Below are positions 1 to 7,300 of a stretch of DNA of 7,390 nucleotides, one piece after another; within the stretch, counting starts at the first letter, position 1; each line of letters begins with the position of its first letter. The position numbers and the translations under genes are program-made. The notes under the pieces are model-generated. The model was not told the DNA's origin. It worked only from the letters and a program-made list of their open reading frames with translations, and did no database searches. This DNA comes from Spirochaetales bacterium. Lineage in GTDB: Bacteria > Spirochaetota > Spirochaetia > Sphaerochaetales > Sphaerochaetaceae. The stretch spans positions 1 through 7,390 of the forward strand of contig JAAZJI010000196.1 of assembly GCA_012800465.1 (NCBI GenBank), in the 5' to 3' direction.

Positions 1-203
1 CCGCCGTTCCCCCGCCCCCCGCCGTCACCGCCACATCGACTCCGCTCATCCCGCAGATGCCGACGATCAGAAGCGTCGCGACGATTCGTGAAGAGCCGGT
101 ATTGGCGGAAGAAGAGATCGTGCAGCCTGAAAAAACCCCCGTCGATCCGGTGGTCCGGAAGGAACAGATCAGGCGCCTCTGGTGGCTGCTCGGTAGGCCT
201 TAG
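1..203 (+). CDS. C-terminal tail of a proline-rich hypothetical protein (5' end outside the window)
   Basis: The frame beginning at base 3 is open from the window edge to a TAG at 201-203, giving about 66 visible residues. It starts with a proline/alanine/threonine-rich stretch (AVPPPPAVTATSTPLIPQMP), continues through an acidic segment (REEPVLAEEEIVQPEK) and ends in a basic, tryptophan-containing tail (VVRKEQIRRLWWLLGRP). Such low-complexity linkers are common in envelope-spanning or periplasmic proteins, but no domain is visible and no function can be given. The stop overlaps the stop of the convergent barrel gene by 4 nt (TTAG, 200-203), which is typical of compact convergent gene pairs. 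The opposite strand offers no better reading. The start lies to the left of the window. Because only a low-complexity tail is seen, it could also be a chance open frame. Confidence 0.5.
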   Translation, partial: AVPPPPAVTATSTPLIPQMPTIRSVATIREEPVLAEEEIVQPEKTPVDPVVRKEQIRRLWWLLGRP

Positions 204-1174
204 AAACCCACCGAACCTCCCACGCTGATGAACGAGCCCTTGCTCATGTGGAACGCGAAGAGGGGGAATCTTCCCCGGTGGTAGGTTGCCATGATTCGTG
301 CTTTCAGGCCTTCTTTCCGCGTGGTGAGCGACTGGGCAAGTACGATCCGGAACTCCGTTTCCCATGGAGCATCTTTATCATAGGTGAATGTATACCTCTC
401 ATGCTCGCCGTTGATGACTGCTCCACTGCCCCGGGGAACGAATTTACCCATTTCATGCAACGTCATATCGAATGCAACGGTGAAATCTCCCACATGCGGA
501 ACAGGAAGACTGAGTTCCGCTCCCACTTCGAGCTCCCGAGCCCGGTATCCATCTGCGACTGCTTCATCGTTGATGAACTTCGGCTTAAAAATCCGCGCCG
601 TATCCCCCAGCCTCAGCTCGCCGTACACGCGAAGAAGATTCATGGCATTAAGTGAAAGGGCGAACGTAAGAGGATCCTGCCGAACATAATCTATCTGCTG
701 GTCATGTAGCAACGATCCGTCCACCGGATCTTTTCTGTCGATCGTGGCGATGATCTCATCGCCGATATGCCCGGAATGATGCTTCTTTCCACATGAGAAT
801 GTCAGCAGGTTGCCCAATTTCGCGTTCATCCCGATGTAGTATGTACCATCGAATCCCAACAGATCCGTCCCCCGGTAGGCAAAAAAGAAGGCTCTGAATC
901 CTCCTCGGATATTCGCTTCGAAAGCAAGAGGTCCTATACCGATCCGGGCAAAAGGAACCGAAGAGCCGGCTCTCATCATAATCATGTTGGTTCCGTCGGT
1001 ATAATACTTATCGATCTCCAGCCCCGTATATTCGATGCCGTTGCTGTCGTTCGTCACCTTGTACAGATACGCCGGACGGGCTTCATCTGACGAGAGATAC
1101 ATATATCCAAGCGCCAGATCCGTATTGAACGGGTCGGCAAGATAGGGAAGATGCAACGGTGTCTGTGGATTCAA
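200..1174 (-). CDS. Outer-membrane beta-barrel protein, DUF1207-like; open part of a gene whose signal peptide holds an in-frame TAG
   Basis: The uninterrupted frame runs 324 codons from a TTG at 1174 to a TAA at 200-202. It encodes alternating polar/aromatic strands rich in Tyr, Phe and Gly and ends in Gly-Phe, the terminal aromatic expected of a BAM-inserted barrel. The segment HHSGHIGDE (residues 132-140, TTG numbering), the YHRGRFP motif near residue 298 and the closing SKGSFISVGGSVGF resemble DUF1207-family outer-membrane proteins. This is recognition by eye; the function of that family is unknown to me. The TTG is unlikely to be the native start: it sits at the first residues of the mature protein, has no signal peptide and would not reach the outer membrane. 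The natural start is the ATG at 1258 (see 1175-1258), separated by an amber codon at 1211-1213. The gene is therefore a recent pseudogene, a readthrough case or a sequence error. Its base composition looks less GC-rich than the synthetase operon. It has its own likely promoter at 1360-1388. Confidence 0.75.
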   Translation of the reverse strand: MNPQTPLHLPYLADPFNTDLALGYMYLSSDEARPAYLYKVTNDSNGIEYTGLEIDKYYTDGTNMIMMRAGSSVPFARIGIGPLAFEANIRGGFRAFFFAYRGTDLLGFDGTYYIGMNAKLGNLLTFSCGKKHHSGHIGDEIIATIDRKDPVDGSLLHDQQIDYVRQDPLTFALSLNAMNLLRVYGELRLGDTARIFKPKFINDEAVADGYRARELEVGAELSLPVPHVGDFTVAFDMTLHEMGKFVPRGSGAVINGEHERYTFTYDKDAPWETEFRIVLAQSLTTRKEGLKARIMATYHRGRFPLFAFHMSKGSFISVGGSVGF

Positions 1175-1258
1175 TTCAAAGGAAAAGGCGCCAAGACCCG
1201 CTGCCGAGCCCTATACCAGTACACACACCATAAGCGAAATCCCCATCGATCTTCTCAT
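1175..1258 (-). pseudogene. Native 5' end of the barrel gene: signal peptide broken by an amber codon
   Basis: An ATG at 1256-1258 lies in the same frame as the barrel protein, 28 codons upstream of the TTG at 1174. Read through, it gives MRRSMGISLMVCVLV, then TAG (1211-1213), then GSAAGLGAFSFE. This is a standard Sec signal peptide: two arginines, a hydrophobic core and a small-residue cleavage site (LGA followed by FSF). It joins directly to the mature sequence. The ATG has a strong ribosome-binding site, AAGGAG at 1264-1269 with 5 nt spacing. No ATG or GTG lies between the TAG and the TTG. TAG is one base from TTG (Leu), TCG (Ser) or TGG (Trp), any of which would fit at this point of the signal peptide. 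TAG also ends two other frames in the window, so reassignment of TAG is not supported. Confidence 0.8.
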
Positions 1259-1263
1259 ATCGA

Positions 1264-1269
1264 CTCCTT
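1264..1269 (-). promoter_or_regulatory. Ribosome-binding site of the barrel gene
   Basis: AAGGAG on the minus strand lies 5 nt before the ATG at 1258. It marks that ATG, and not the downstream TTG at 1174, as the original translation start, which is why the amber codon between them matters. Confidence 0.75.
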
Positions 1270-1359
1270 GATCCTGTCAAGCGGAGAAAACCATATACCG
1301 TCAAGATGTCCGGCAAGCATTCCAAAGTCCACACCGCTTAAGCAAACTATTTGAACGGC

Positions 1360-1388
1360 ATTATCCCATAAATACCTGTATGTCGCAA
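1360..1388 (-). promoter_or_regulatory. Putative sigma70 promoter for the barrel gene
   Basis: On the minus strand a TTGCGA box (1383-1388) is followed after exactly 17 nt by GATAAT (1360-1365). These match the -35 and -10 consensus at 4/6 and 5/6. The position is right: it lies in the gap downstream of the transporter stop and would give a 5' leader of roughly 95 nt before the ATG at 1258. The surrounding gap is visibly more AT-rich than the flanking genes. It suggests that the barrel gene can be transcribed apart from the synthetase operon. No operator or riboswitch is recognisable in the leader. Confidence 0.45.
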
Positions 1389-1404
1389 TGAGCGATAACC
1401 ATTT

Positions 1405-1425
1405 GATATGCAGGGCTGCATCATC
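1405..1425 (-). repeat. Imperfect inverted repeat just after the transporter stop
   Basis: The minus strand reads GATGATGCAGCCCTGCATATC. This folds as GAT/ATC plus ATGCA/TGCAT around a GCCC loop, with one bulged G. It begins 4 nt after the TGA of the EamA gene. It could be a weak terminator or 3'-end stabiliser for the operon transcript, but no U-tract follows on either strand, so it is not a classical intrinsic terminator. A symmetrical protein-binding site is another possibility. Confidence 0.35.
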
Positions 1426-1428
1426 GGA

Positions 1429-2298
1429 TCATCGCTTCACCCGATAGGTCTGGACGACCGTATTGAAGACGATACAGGAGAAGACGACCGCTCCTCCGAT
1501 GATCGTGTCGGGGGATGGGACCTCGCCGAGGAAGATCCAGACGTAGATGATTCCGATGATCGTCTCCAGACTGCTGATCAGGGCGCTTTCTCCGGCCGGG
1601 ATGAACCGGGTGCCGTGTCCGATCGAAAGCTGGGCGAACGGAATCACGACCGCCCCGAGGATGAGCAGCGGTAGAAGGTTCTTCAAGGGGATGATGACCT
1701 GGAACCGGGAGATGAAGAGGCTCAGCGTCATCGCGGTGAATCCCCCGAACATGCTGATTCCCTGACGGTTCAGCGACGGATTCCGCCTGAGGTAGGAAAG
1801 ATTGGTTCCATACAGGAGCGGTGACCAGATGTTGTAGAAAAAATCCTTCGCTTCGAGCGTTCCGAGCTGCGAGCCGAACATGTAGACGATTCCCCCGACC
1901 GCTCCGAGAGCTGCAAGCAGCGTCAACGGATGGGGTTTTTCCCGATAGAACAGGTAGGAGTGGAGCGAGGCGAAGAACGGACCGAGGCTGATCATCACCA
2001 AGGCGATCGAAGCGCCGCTGTTGTGCACGCCGACCGCGAACGCGACCCCGCTGGAACCCCACAGGAAGGCGGGAAAGAGCATCCGGCGATACTGGGTCTT
2101 CATGATCGCAAAGGCCTCTTTCCTGTTGGTGACCAGGAAGACCGCCGAGACGGAGAGGAAGGTGAACAGCCCCCGCCAGAACGCCGCCCGGAAGCCCGCC
2201 ACTCTGCTCATCCGGATGAGCAGGGCATCGCTGCTTAAGACCAGAACCCCCATGAACGTGATGAGGATTCCTTTGAGGTAGCGGACATCTTTTTTCAT
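1429..2298 (-). CDS. EamA/DMT-superfamily membrane transporter
   Basis: The 289-residue protein is almost entirely hydrophobic, with about ten membrane segments by eye (near residues 9-28, 39-56, 74-92, 97-117, 124-142, 152-170, 181-197, 207-225, 236-257 and 265-284). It falls into two similar halves, as expected for the drug/metabolite transporter superfamily. The second half carries the typical EamA ending, with PAGESALISSLETIIGIIYV followed by a FLGE motif before the last helix. Family members usually export amino acids or other small metabolites from the cytoplasm; the substrate cannot be read from sequence. The start is the ATG at 2298, 2 nt after the trpS stop (TGA-TC-ATG). No clear Shine-Dalgarno sequence lies within 5-12 nt, so translation probably depends on ribosomes ending trpS. 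The gene ends in a basic tail (YRVKR, TGA). Length is normal for the family, with no sign of damage. Export of an aromatic or branched-chain amino acid would suit the synthetase neighbours, but that is only inference. Confidence 0.9.
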   Translation of the reverse strand: MKKDVRYLKGILITFMGVLVLSSDALLIRMSRVAGFRAAFWRGLFTFLSVSAVFLVTNRKEAFAIMKTQYRRMLFPAFLWGSSGVAFAVGVHNSGASIALVMISLGPFFASLHSYLFYREKPHPLTLLAALGAVGGIVYMFGSQLGTLEAKDFFYNIWSPLLYGTNLSYLRRNPSLNRQGISMFGGFTAMTLSLFISRFQVIIPLKNLLPLLILGAVVIPFAQLSIGHGTRFIPAGESALISSLETIIGIIYVWIFLGEVPSPDTIIGGAVVFSCIVFNTVVQTYRVKR

Positions 2299-2300
2299 GA

Positions 2301-3290
2301 TCAGATCAGGATGTGCATCTTCTCTTTGATCCGCTCGAGGTTCTCGTTTCCGATCCTGTTCGCCTTCTTCGACCCCTCATGGATCAGGTCCCTGACGATC
2401 CCGAGGTTGGCCTCATAGTATGCCCGGCGTTCCCGCATCGGTTCAAGCAGCTCGTTCAGGACCTCGTTGAGGCGCTGCTTGCAGGCGAAGCAGGAAAGCG
2501 ATGCGCCGGTACATCCTTTGCAGATCTCATCCGCCTCTTGTGGATTGAAGGCCTGGTGGTACTTGAAGACGTTGCACACCTGAGGATGCCCTTCCATATG
2601 GGCGTGGACCCGGGAGGTGTCGGTCACCGCCTTGCGGACGTGCTGCCAGACGACCTCGGGGGGATCGGAGAGGTAGATCGCATTGCCCATCGACTTGCCC
2701 ATCTTCGCATTGCCGTCAAGACCCGCCAACCGCCCCACGTCGCTGAGCTTCGCCCGGGGAACGGTGATCTTCGTGCCGTAGAGCTTGTTGAACTTCCGGA
2801 TGATCTTCCGGGTGAGCTCGATATGGGGGATCTGGTCCTCGCCGACGGGAACCAGGTCCGCGTTGATGAAGGAGATATCGGCGGTCTGGCTGACCGGGTA
2901 CCCCAGGAATCCATAGGAGAGGTCCTCGTATCCGTAGTTGGCCGCTTCCGTCTTGATCGTGGGGTTGTGCCGCAGCTGGTTCACCGAGACGATCATCGAG
3001 TAGAAGACCGTCAGTTCGGCGATCGAGGTGATCTGTGATTGCTGGACGAACGTGACCTTCTCCGGGTCGAGCCCAACCGAGAGGTTGTCCATCGCGACAT
3101 CGAGAATCGAGGTGCTGATCAGTTCCGGCTCGTTGAAGTGGGTGGTGAGCGCCTGGACATCGGCAAGGAGGATGAACGTCTCATACTCGTCCTGCAGCTC
3201 CACCCGGCTCTTCAAGGAGCCGACGTAGTGGCCAAGGTGCAACTTCCCCGTGGTCCGGTCCCCGGTGAGGATCCTCTTCCGTTTGGTCAT
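2301..3290 (-). CDS. trpS: Tryptophanyl-tRNA synthetase with a cysteine cluster of the iron-sulfur type
   Basis: The 329-residue class I enzyme charges tRNA-Trp with tryptophan using ATP in the cytoplasm. The N-terminus MTKRKRILTGDRTTGKLHLG opens the Rossmann fold. The HIGH signature is HLGH (18-21), the tryptophan-site GEDQ is at 150-153, and the KMSKS loop reads KMGKS (196-200). The anticodon-binding helical part follows, with LLEPMRERRAYYE near 281-293. Length is normal for bacterial TrpRS. Residues 239-270 carry five cysteines (239, 257, 260, 267, 270), and the spacing C239-x20-C260-x6-C267-x2-C270 is close to the [4Fe-4S] motif described for Thermotoga maritima TrpRS. The start at 3290 is fixed by a perfect AGGAGG at 3298-3303 with 7 nt spacing and by a 4-nt ATGA overlap with the zinc-ribbon gene. 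The in-frame extension to 3437 is out of frame with that gene and is not real. The transporter gene begins 2 nt after the stop. Confidence 0.97.
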   Translation of the reverse strand: MTKRKRILTGDRTTGKLHLGHYVGSLKSRVELQDEYETFILLADVQALTTHFNEPELISTSILDVAMDNLSVGLDPEKVTFVQQSQITSIAELTVFYSMIVSVNQLRHNPTIKTEAANYGYEDLSYGFLGYPVSQTADISFINADLVPVGEDQIPHIELTRKIIRKFNKLYGTKITVPRAKLSDVGRLAGLDGNAKMGKSMGNAIYLSDPPEVVWQHVRKAVTDTSRVHAHMEGHPQVCNVFKYHQAFNPQEADEICKGCTGASLSCFACKQRLNEVLNELLEPMRERRAYYEANLGIVRDLIHEGSKKANRIGNENLERIKEKMHILI

Positions 3291-3457
3291 TTCTTCTCCT
3301 CCTCGTCCTCTTTGGTCGAGGTGGGGATATTCACTCTGACCAGCGTGTGCTTCATGTTGCAGGAAGGACACACCTCGGGCACCTGGCGCTTGCCGATCGG
3401 CTGCACCAGCTCTACCGTCGCCTTGCAGAGGCGACATCTGTACTCATAAGACGGCAT
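3287..3457 (-). CDS. Small FmdB-type zinc-ribbon protein
   Basis: A 56-residue frame begins at ATG 3457 (MPSYEYRCRLCKATVELVQP) and ends in a highly charged tail (TKEDEEEKK) with TGA at 3287-3289. Two CxxC pairs, C8-C11 (CRLC) and C30-C33 (CPSC), plus the opening M-P-x-Y-E-Y-R-C, are the signature of the FmdB/CxxC-CxxC zinc-ribbon family. These are small proteins of 50-110 residues, usually annotated as putative regulators, with poorly known function. The four cysteines should bind one zinc ion. The ribosome-binding site GAGGAG (3465-3470) lies 7 nt before the ATG and overlaps the stop of the lipoprotein gene, leaving a 12-nt gap. The 3' end overlaps trpS by ATGA, and its GAG-GAG codons supply the trpS ribosome-binding site, so the two are translationally coupled. 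It is easily missed because of its length and the longer open frame over it. Confidence 0.87.
   Translation of the reverse strand: MPSYEYRCRLCKATVELVQPIGKRQVPEVCPSCNMKHTLVRVNIPTSTKEDEEEKK
3298..3303 (-). promoter_or_regulatory. Ribosome-binding site of trpS inside the zinc-ribbon gene
   Basis: A perfect AGGAGG lies 7 nt before the ATG at 3290, built from consecutive Glu codons at the end of the zinc-ribbon gene. It decides the trpS start against the 49-residue longer frame opening at 3437. Confidence 0.85.
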
Positions 3458-3469
3458 GAGCGGACTCCT

Positions 3470-4336
3470 CTAGATCAGGCCATCCAGACCCGCAAGGATC
3501 CTGGAAAGCTCTTCTTCCGTTAGCTCTATCCCCTTGATCGTCACAAGCTGACCATCCAGGAGGAACATCTTCATCAGTTCGGCGATGACATATTTCCGGT
3601 TCGCTTTTTTCAAGTTCGCGATGTAGCCGCTGCGGACCATCTGGGAAAGGGTCTTCGCCTTCTTCTCGTCACCCATCGTGATGAACGCATGCAGGACATA
3701 CCCATCTTCTTCAACCCGATCAAAGAGGAGAAGAATCGATTCGCTCTGGCGGACCACCTCCTCGTTGAGGCCGAGATTCAGGTCGAAGAAGGTTCCGGGG
3801 CGCTCGGCGTAGAGGGCTATGGCGCTTTCCTTCATCCTTTCGACGCCCTCGGCGGGAACCCGTCCCCCCTCTCCGTCCGAAAGCCGCTCATAGGCGACGG
3901 GATACTCCCCGAGGGTGAAGAGGAGCTTCCCGTTTCGCGGTGCGTAGAGCTCCGAACCTCCTTCCTTCATCCGGAAGTAGGAAGGATCCTCGTGCACGTC
4001 TTTTTCCGTTTTCGGAGACCACATGAGCGCGGTATTCATCGCGACCTTCGAGTAGCTCGTCTCCATCACCCCGTAGATCCGGCTCTCCTTCAGGTCCAGG
4101 GGGTACGCATCGGTCTCGGGTTCGATGACGACGCTGATCCGTTCGCTCCGATCCGAAAAATCGGGAAGAACCGTCCGGATGATCGCCGGATCGCCGGTCG
4201 TTACAAGAATCGTCCGGTCCGTCGGCAGCTCCCCGATCGTGAACGTCGGACGCTTTCGTACCGGCGTGGTGGCGCAGCCTCCAAGGAGTACCGCCACGAC
4301 CAGAGTCAGGATCGCGATATGGGTCGTTCTCTTCAT
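3470..4336 (-). CDS. Envelope lipoprotein of unknown function
   Basis: The 288-residue product starts MKRTTHIAILTLVVAVLLGG followed by Cys21. This is a short basic N-region, a hydrophobic core and a lipobox (L18-G-G-C21), so it should be processed by signal peptidase II and anchored through the acylated cysteine. The mature protein begins ATTPVRKRPTFTIGELP and looks like a soluble mixed alpha/beta periplasmic domain. It has a conserved-looking early motif (RTILVTTGDPAII, about residues 41-53), a segment with several aromatics in the middle (LYAPRNGKLLFTLGEYPVAY) and a helical, charged C-terminus (ELTEEELSRILAGL). I do not recognise a family. The start at 4336 is preferred over an in-frame upstream codon at 4399: it gives a clean signal peptide, lies 1 nt after the ileS stop, and has AAGG (4343-4346) 6 nt upstream. 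The gene ends with TAG at 3470-3472, inside the ribosome-binding site of the next gene. Its place between ileS and the zinc-ribbon gene implies co-expression with translation enzymes, not necessarily a shared task. Confidence 0.9.
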   Translation of the reverse strand: MKRTTHIAILTLVVAVLLGGCATTPVRKRPTFTIGELPTDRTILVTTGDPAIIRTVLPDFSDRSERISVVIEPETDAYPLDLKESRIYGVMETSYSKVAMNTALMWSPKTEKDVHEDPSYFRMKEGGSELYAPRNGKLLFTLGEYPVAYERLSDGEGGRVPAEGVERMKESAIALYAERPGTFFDLNLGLNEEVVRQSESILLLFDRVEEDGYVLHAFITMGDEKKAKTLSQMVRSGYIANLKKANRKYVIAELMKMFLLDGQLVTIKGIELTEEELSRILAGLDGLI

Positions 4337-4337
4337 C

Positions 4338-7300
4338 TTACACCTTCTTGAGCTCCAGGCGGACTTCCCGCTCCTGAAGCAGAAGCGCATCTCCGCCAAG
4401 CGGTTTCATGGTGATGCCATCGGCAAGCGTCTCATCGCCGATGGTCGCCTCGAACTTCTCGAAGACCTCGCGGATCTTCTCATCGCCGTCGAAGGTGATC
4501 GTGATCCGGTCGGTGACCTCGAACCCGCTCTCCTTCCGAAGGTTCTGGATCGCCCGGATCAGATCCCGCATCAGCCCTTCATCGAGCAGCTCGTCGGTCA
4601 TCGTGGTGTCGAAACCGACGGTGAGCGTGCCGTCGTTGATCACCTTCACCCCTTCGATCTCGCTTCGCTGGACGATGATCTCCTCGACGCCCAGGTCGAT
4701 CGTACCGTTGGAGTAGACGAGCGGGTGGACCTCCCCGTCGAGAATGCGGGCGATCGTCTTGGAATCGAGCGCTTGGATCAGGGCCGCCACCTCCTTCATG
4801 TCCTTGCCGAGCTTCCCGCCCAGCAGCTTGAAGTTGGCTTTCGCCGCATAGGTGACGAGGGCCGTCTCATCCGCTTCGATCGAGACGCTCTTCACGTTCA
4901 GCTCCTCGGCGATGCTCTCACGCATCGAAGCGAGCACTTCCCGCTCATGCTCGTCACGGTCGACGAGGAAGAGTCTGGAGAGCGGCTGGCGGATCTTCAG
5001 GGTATGACTGGCCCTCAGCGCCCGGCCGAGGGTGATCGCCTTCTGAGTGAGCGCCATCTGTTCCTCTAGGGTGAAGTCCCGCTCCTCTTCCCGGTACACC
5101 GGGTAGTCGCAGAGGTGGATCGACTCGACCATCTCTTCGGACCGGAGATTCCGGTAGATCTCCTCGACGGTGAAGGGGATCACCGGAGCGGCGACCTTGA
5201 TGAAGGTCATCAGGGCGTGGTAGAGCGTGTCATACGCCTGCTTCTTGTCCTCGTCGTTCTCCCCTTTCCAGAAGCGGCGCCGGCTGCGGCGGATATACCA
5301 GTTGTTCAGGTCATCGAGGAAAGGGATGAAATAGGAGCACGCCTTCTGGATGTCGTACGCGTCGAACGCGGCGGTGGCGTTTTCCACCAGCCGGGCGGTC
5401 GCGCTGACGATCCACCGGTCCATCGGATTCTTCAGCTGGGCATGGTTCGTTGCGGACGGTTCGTAGGAGTCGATGTTCGCATAGGTCACGAAGAAGGAGT
5501 ACGCGTTCCAGAGCGGAAGCAGAAGCCCTTTGAGGACATCCTTGACCGCATCCTCGCTGAACTTCAGGTCTTCCGCCCTAACCACCGCGCTGTTCATCAG
5601 CGCGAAGCGGAGCGCATCCGCACCATACTGATTGATCAGGTCCATCGGATCGGTATAGTTCCGCTCGCTCTTGCTCATCTTCTTCCCATCGGCGTTCAGG
5701 ACGATCCCGTTGGTGATGTTGTTGTAGAACGCGGGTTTTTCATACAATCCGGCCGCCAGGACAGTGAGGGTGTAGAACCAGCCGCGGGTCTGGTCCAACC
5801 CTTCGCAGATGAAGTCGGCGGGAAAGTGCTTTTCAAAGAATTCCCGGTTCTCGAAGGGATAGTGCAGCTGGGCATAGGGCATCGATCCGGATTCGAACCA
5901 GCAGTCCAGGACATCGGGAATCCGGCGCATCGTCGACTTCCCGTCGGGACTCGGCCAGGTGAGATCGTCCACGAAGTGCTTGTGCAGATCGGTCACCTTC
6001 CGGCCGCACTTCGCCTCCAGCTCCTCGAGGCTGCCGATCACCTCGATGTGGTTTCCGTCATCGCTCTTCCACACCGGGATCGGATTGCCCCAGAAGCGGT
6101 TGCGGCTGATCGACCAGTCGTGGGCCCCTTCGAGCCACTTGCCGAAGCGACCGTGCTTGAGGTGCTCCGGCATCCAGTAGATCTGCTCGTTCGCTTCGAG
6201 CATGTGCGGCTTGATCCTTTCGATGTCGACGAACCAGCTGCTCATCGCCCGATAGATCAGCGGCATCTTGGTCCGGTAGCAGAAGGGATACGGGTGGACG
6301 ATCCTCTCTTCGAGGAAGAGGAGGTCGTGCTTCTTCAGGTATTCGATGATGTCCTCATCGCAATCCTTGACGAACCGCCCCGCATAGTCGGAGACCTCCT
6401 CGGTGAAATTGCACTCCAGGTCGATCGGGCAGATCGTGGGGATTCCGGTCCCCTTCAGCACCCGGTAGTCGTCCTCGCCGAACCCCGGGGCGGTGTGGAC
6501 GATTCCCGATCCGTCCTCCGTCGTCACGTAATCGCCAAGGACGGTAACGAACGCCCCGCTCTTCTCCTTCTCGTCGGCGAAGTACGGAAAGAGCGGCTCG
6601 TAGCGCAGGCCCTCGTAGAAGGAACCCCTTTGGGTATCGACAACCTCGTACATCTCCTCATCCGGGTAGTAATGGGAAAGTCGCTCCTTTCCGAGGATGT
6701 AATGGTTGCCGTCCCGTCGATCGAGAACCTTCACGTACTCGATCTCCGGCCCGAACGCGAGGGCGAGGTTGGAAGGCAGCGTCCAGGGGGTCGTTGTCCA
6801 GGCGAGGAAATAGGTGTTTTCCTCTCCGTCCACCTTGAAGCGGACGGTCAGCGCGGGGTCTTCGACATCCTGGTATCCGCCGAGGTTCACCTCGAAGTTC
6901 GAGAGCGGGCTGGCAAGCTTCGGACTGTAGGGAAGAATATTGTATCCTTCGTAGATCAACCCTTTTTCGTAGAGCGTCTTGTACACCCACCAGATCGATT
7001 CCATGTAGGAGAGGTCCATCGTCCGATAGCTGTCCTCCCAGTCGACCCAGCGACCGGTCCGCTTGATCGTCGTCTCCCACTCCCTGGTGTAGCGCAGCAC
7101 GATCGAGCGGCACATCTCGTTGAACCTGGCCACGCCGAACTCGACGATCGCCGAATACCCGCTGATCCCCTCGCTCTTCTCGATCTCGTATTCGACCGGA
7201 AGGCCGTGACAATCCCATCCGAAGCGGCGATTCACCCGCCGTCCCTTCATCGTCTGGTATCGGGGAATCGTGTCCTTGATCGTTCCGGGCACGATGTGGC

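Noticed and set aside
130..158. Possible intrinsic terminator for the barrel gene on the minus strand (CCGG-ACCA-CCGG, then GGGGGTTTTTT)
   Set aside because: The stem is only 4 bp and is separated from the T-run; the stretch is also open coding sequence on the plus strand.
1211..1213. Amber codon reassigned to an amino acid across the genome
   Set aside because: TAG serves as the stop of the lipoprotein gene (3470-3472) and of the plus-strand frame (201-203), each at a sensible gene end.
1421..2062. Long arginine-rich frame opposite or within the transporter
   Set aside because: It is a shifted-frame shadow of the EamA gene: composition is Arg/Gly/Pro-rich with no domain.
2313..3038. 241-codon plus-strand frame
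   Set aside because: It is antisense to trpS and mirrors its codon bias; no recognisable protein.
3291..3437. N-terminal extension of trpS (49 extra residues)
   Set aside because: It lies over the zinc-ribbon gene in another frame, has an arginine/glycine-rich shadow-like composition, and a perfect AGGAGG points to the ATG at 3290.
4337..4399. N-terminal extension of the lipoprotein (21 residues)
   Set aside because: It overlaps the end of ileS, would put a charged stretch before the signal peptide, and has no ribosome-binding site; the ATG at 4336 has one.
4125..5069. 314-codon plus-strand frame
   Set aside because: It lies antisense to ileS and the lipoprotein gene, both firmly supported; its Asp/Leu/Arg-rich content is the usual reflection of GC-rich coding DNA.
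7290..7292. GTG as the start of ileS
   Set aside because: The HIGH motif HFGH and the conserved DGPPFATG block lie upstream in the same frame, so the gene continues past the window edge.
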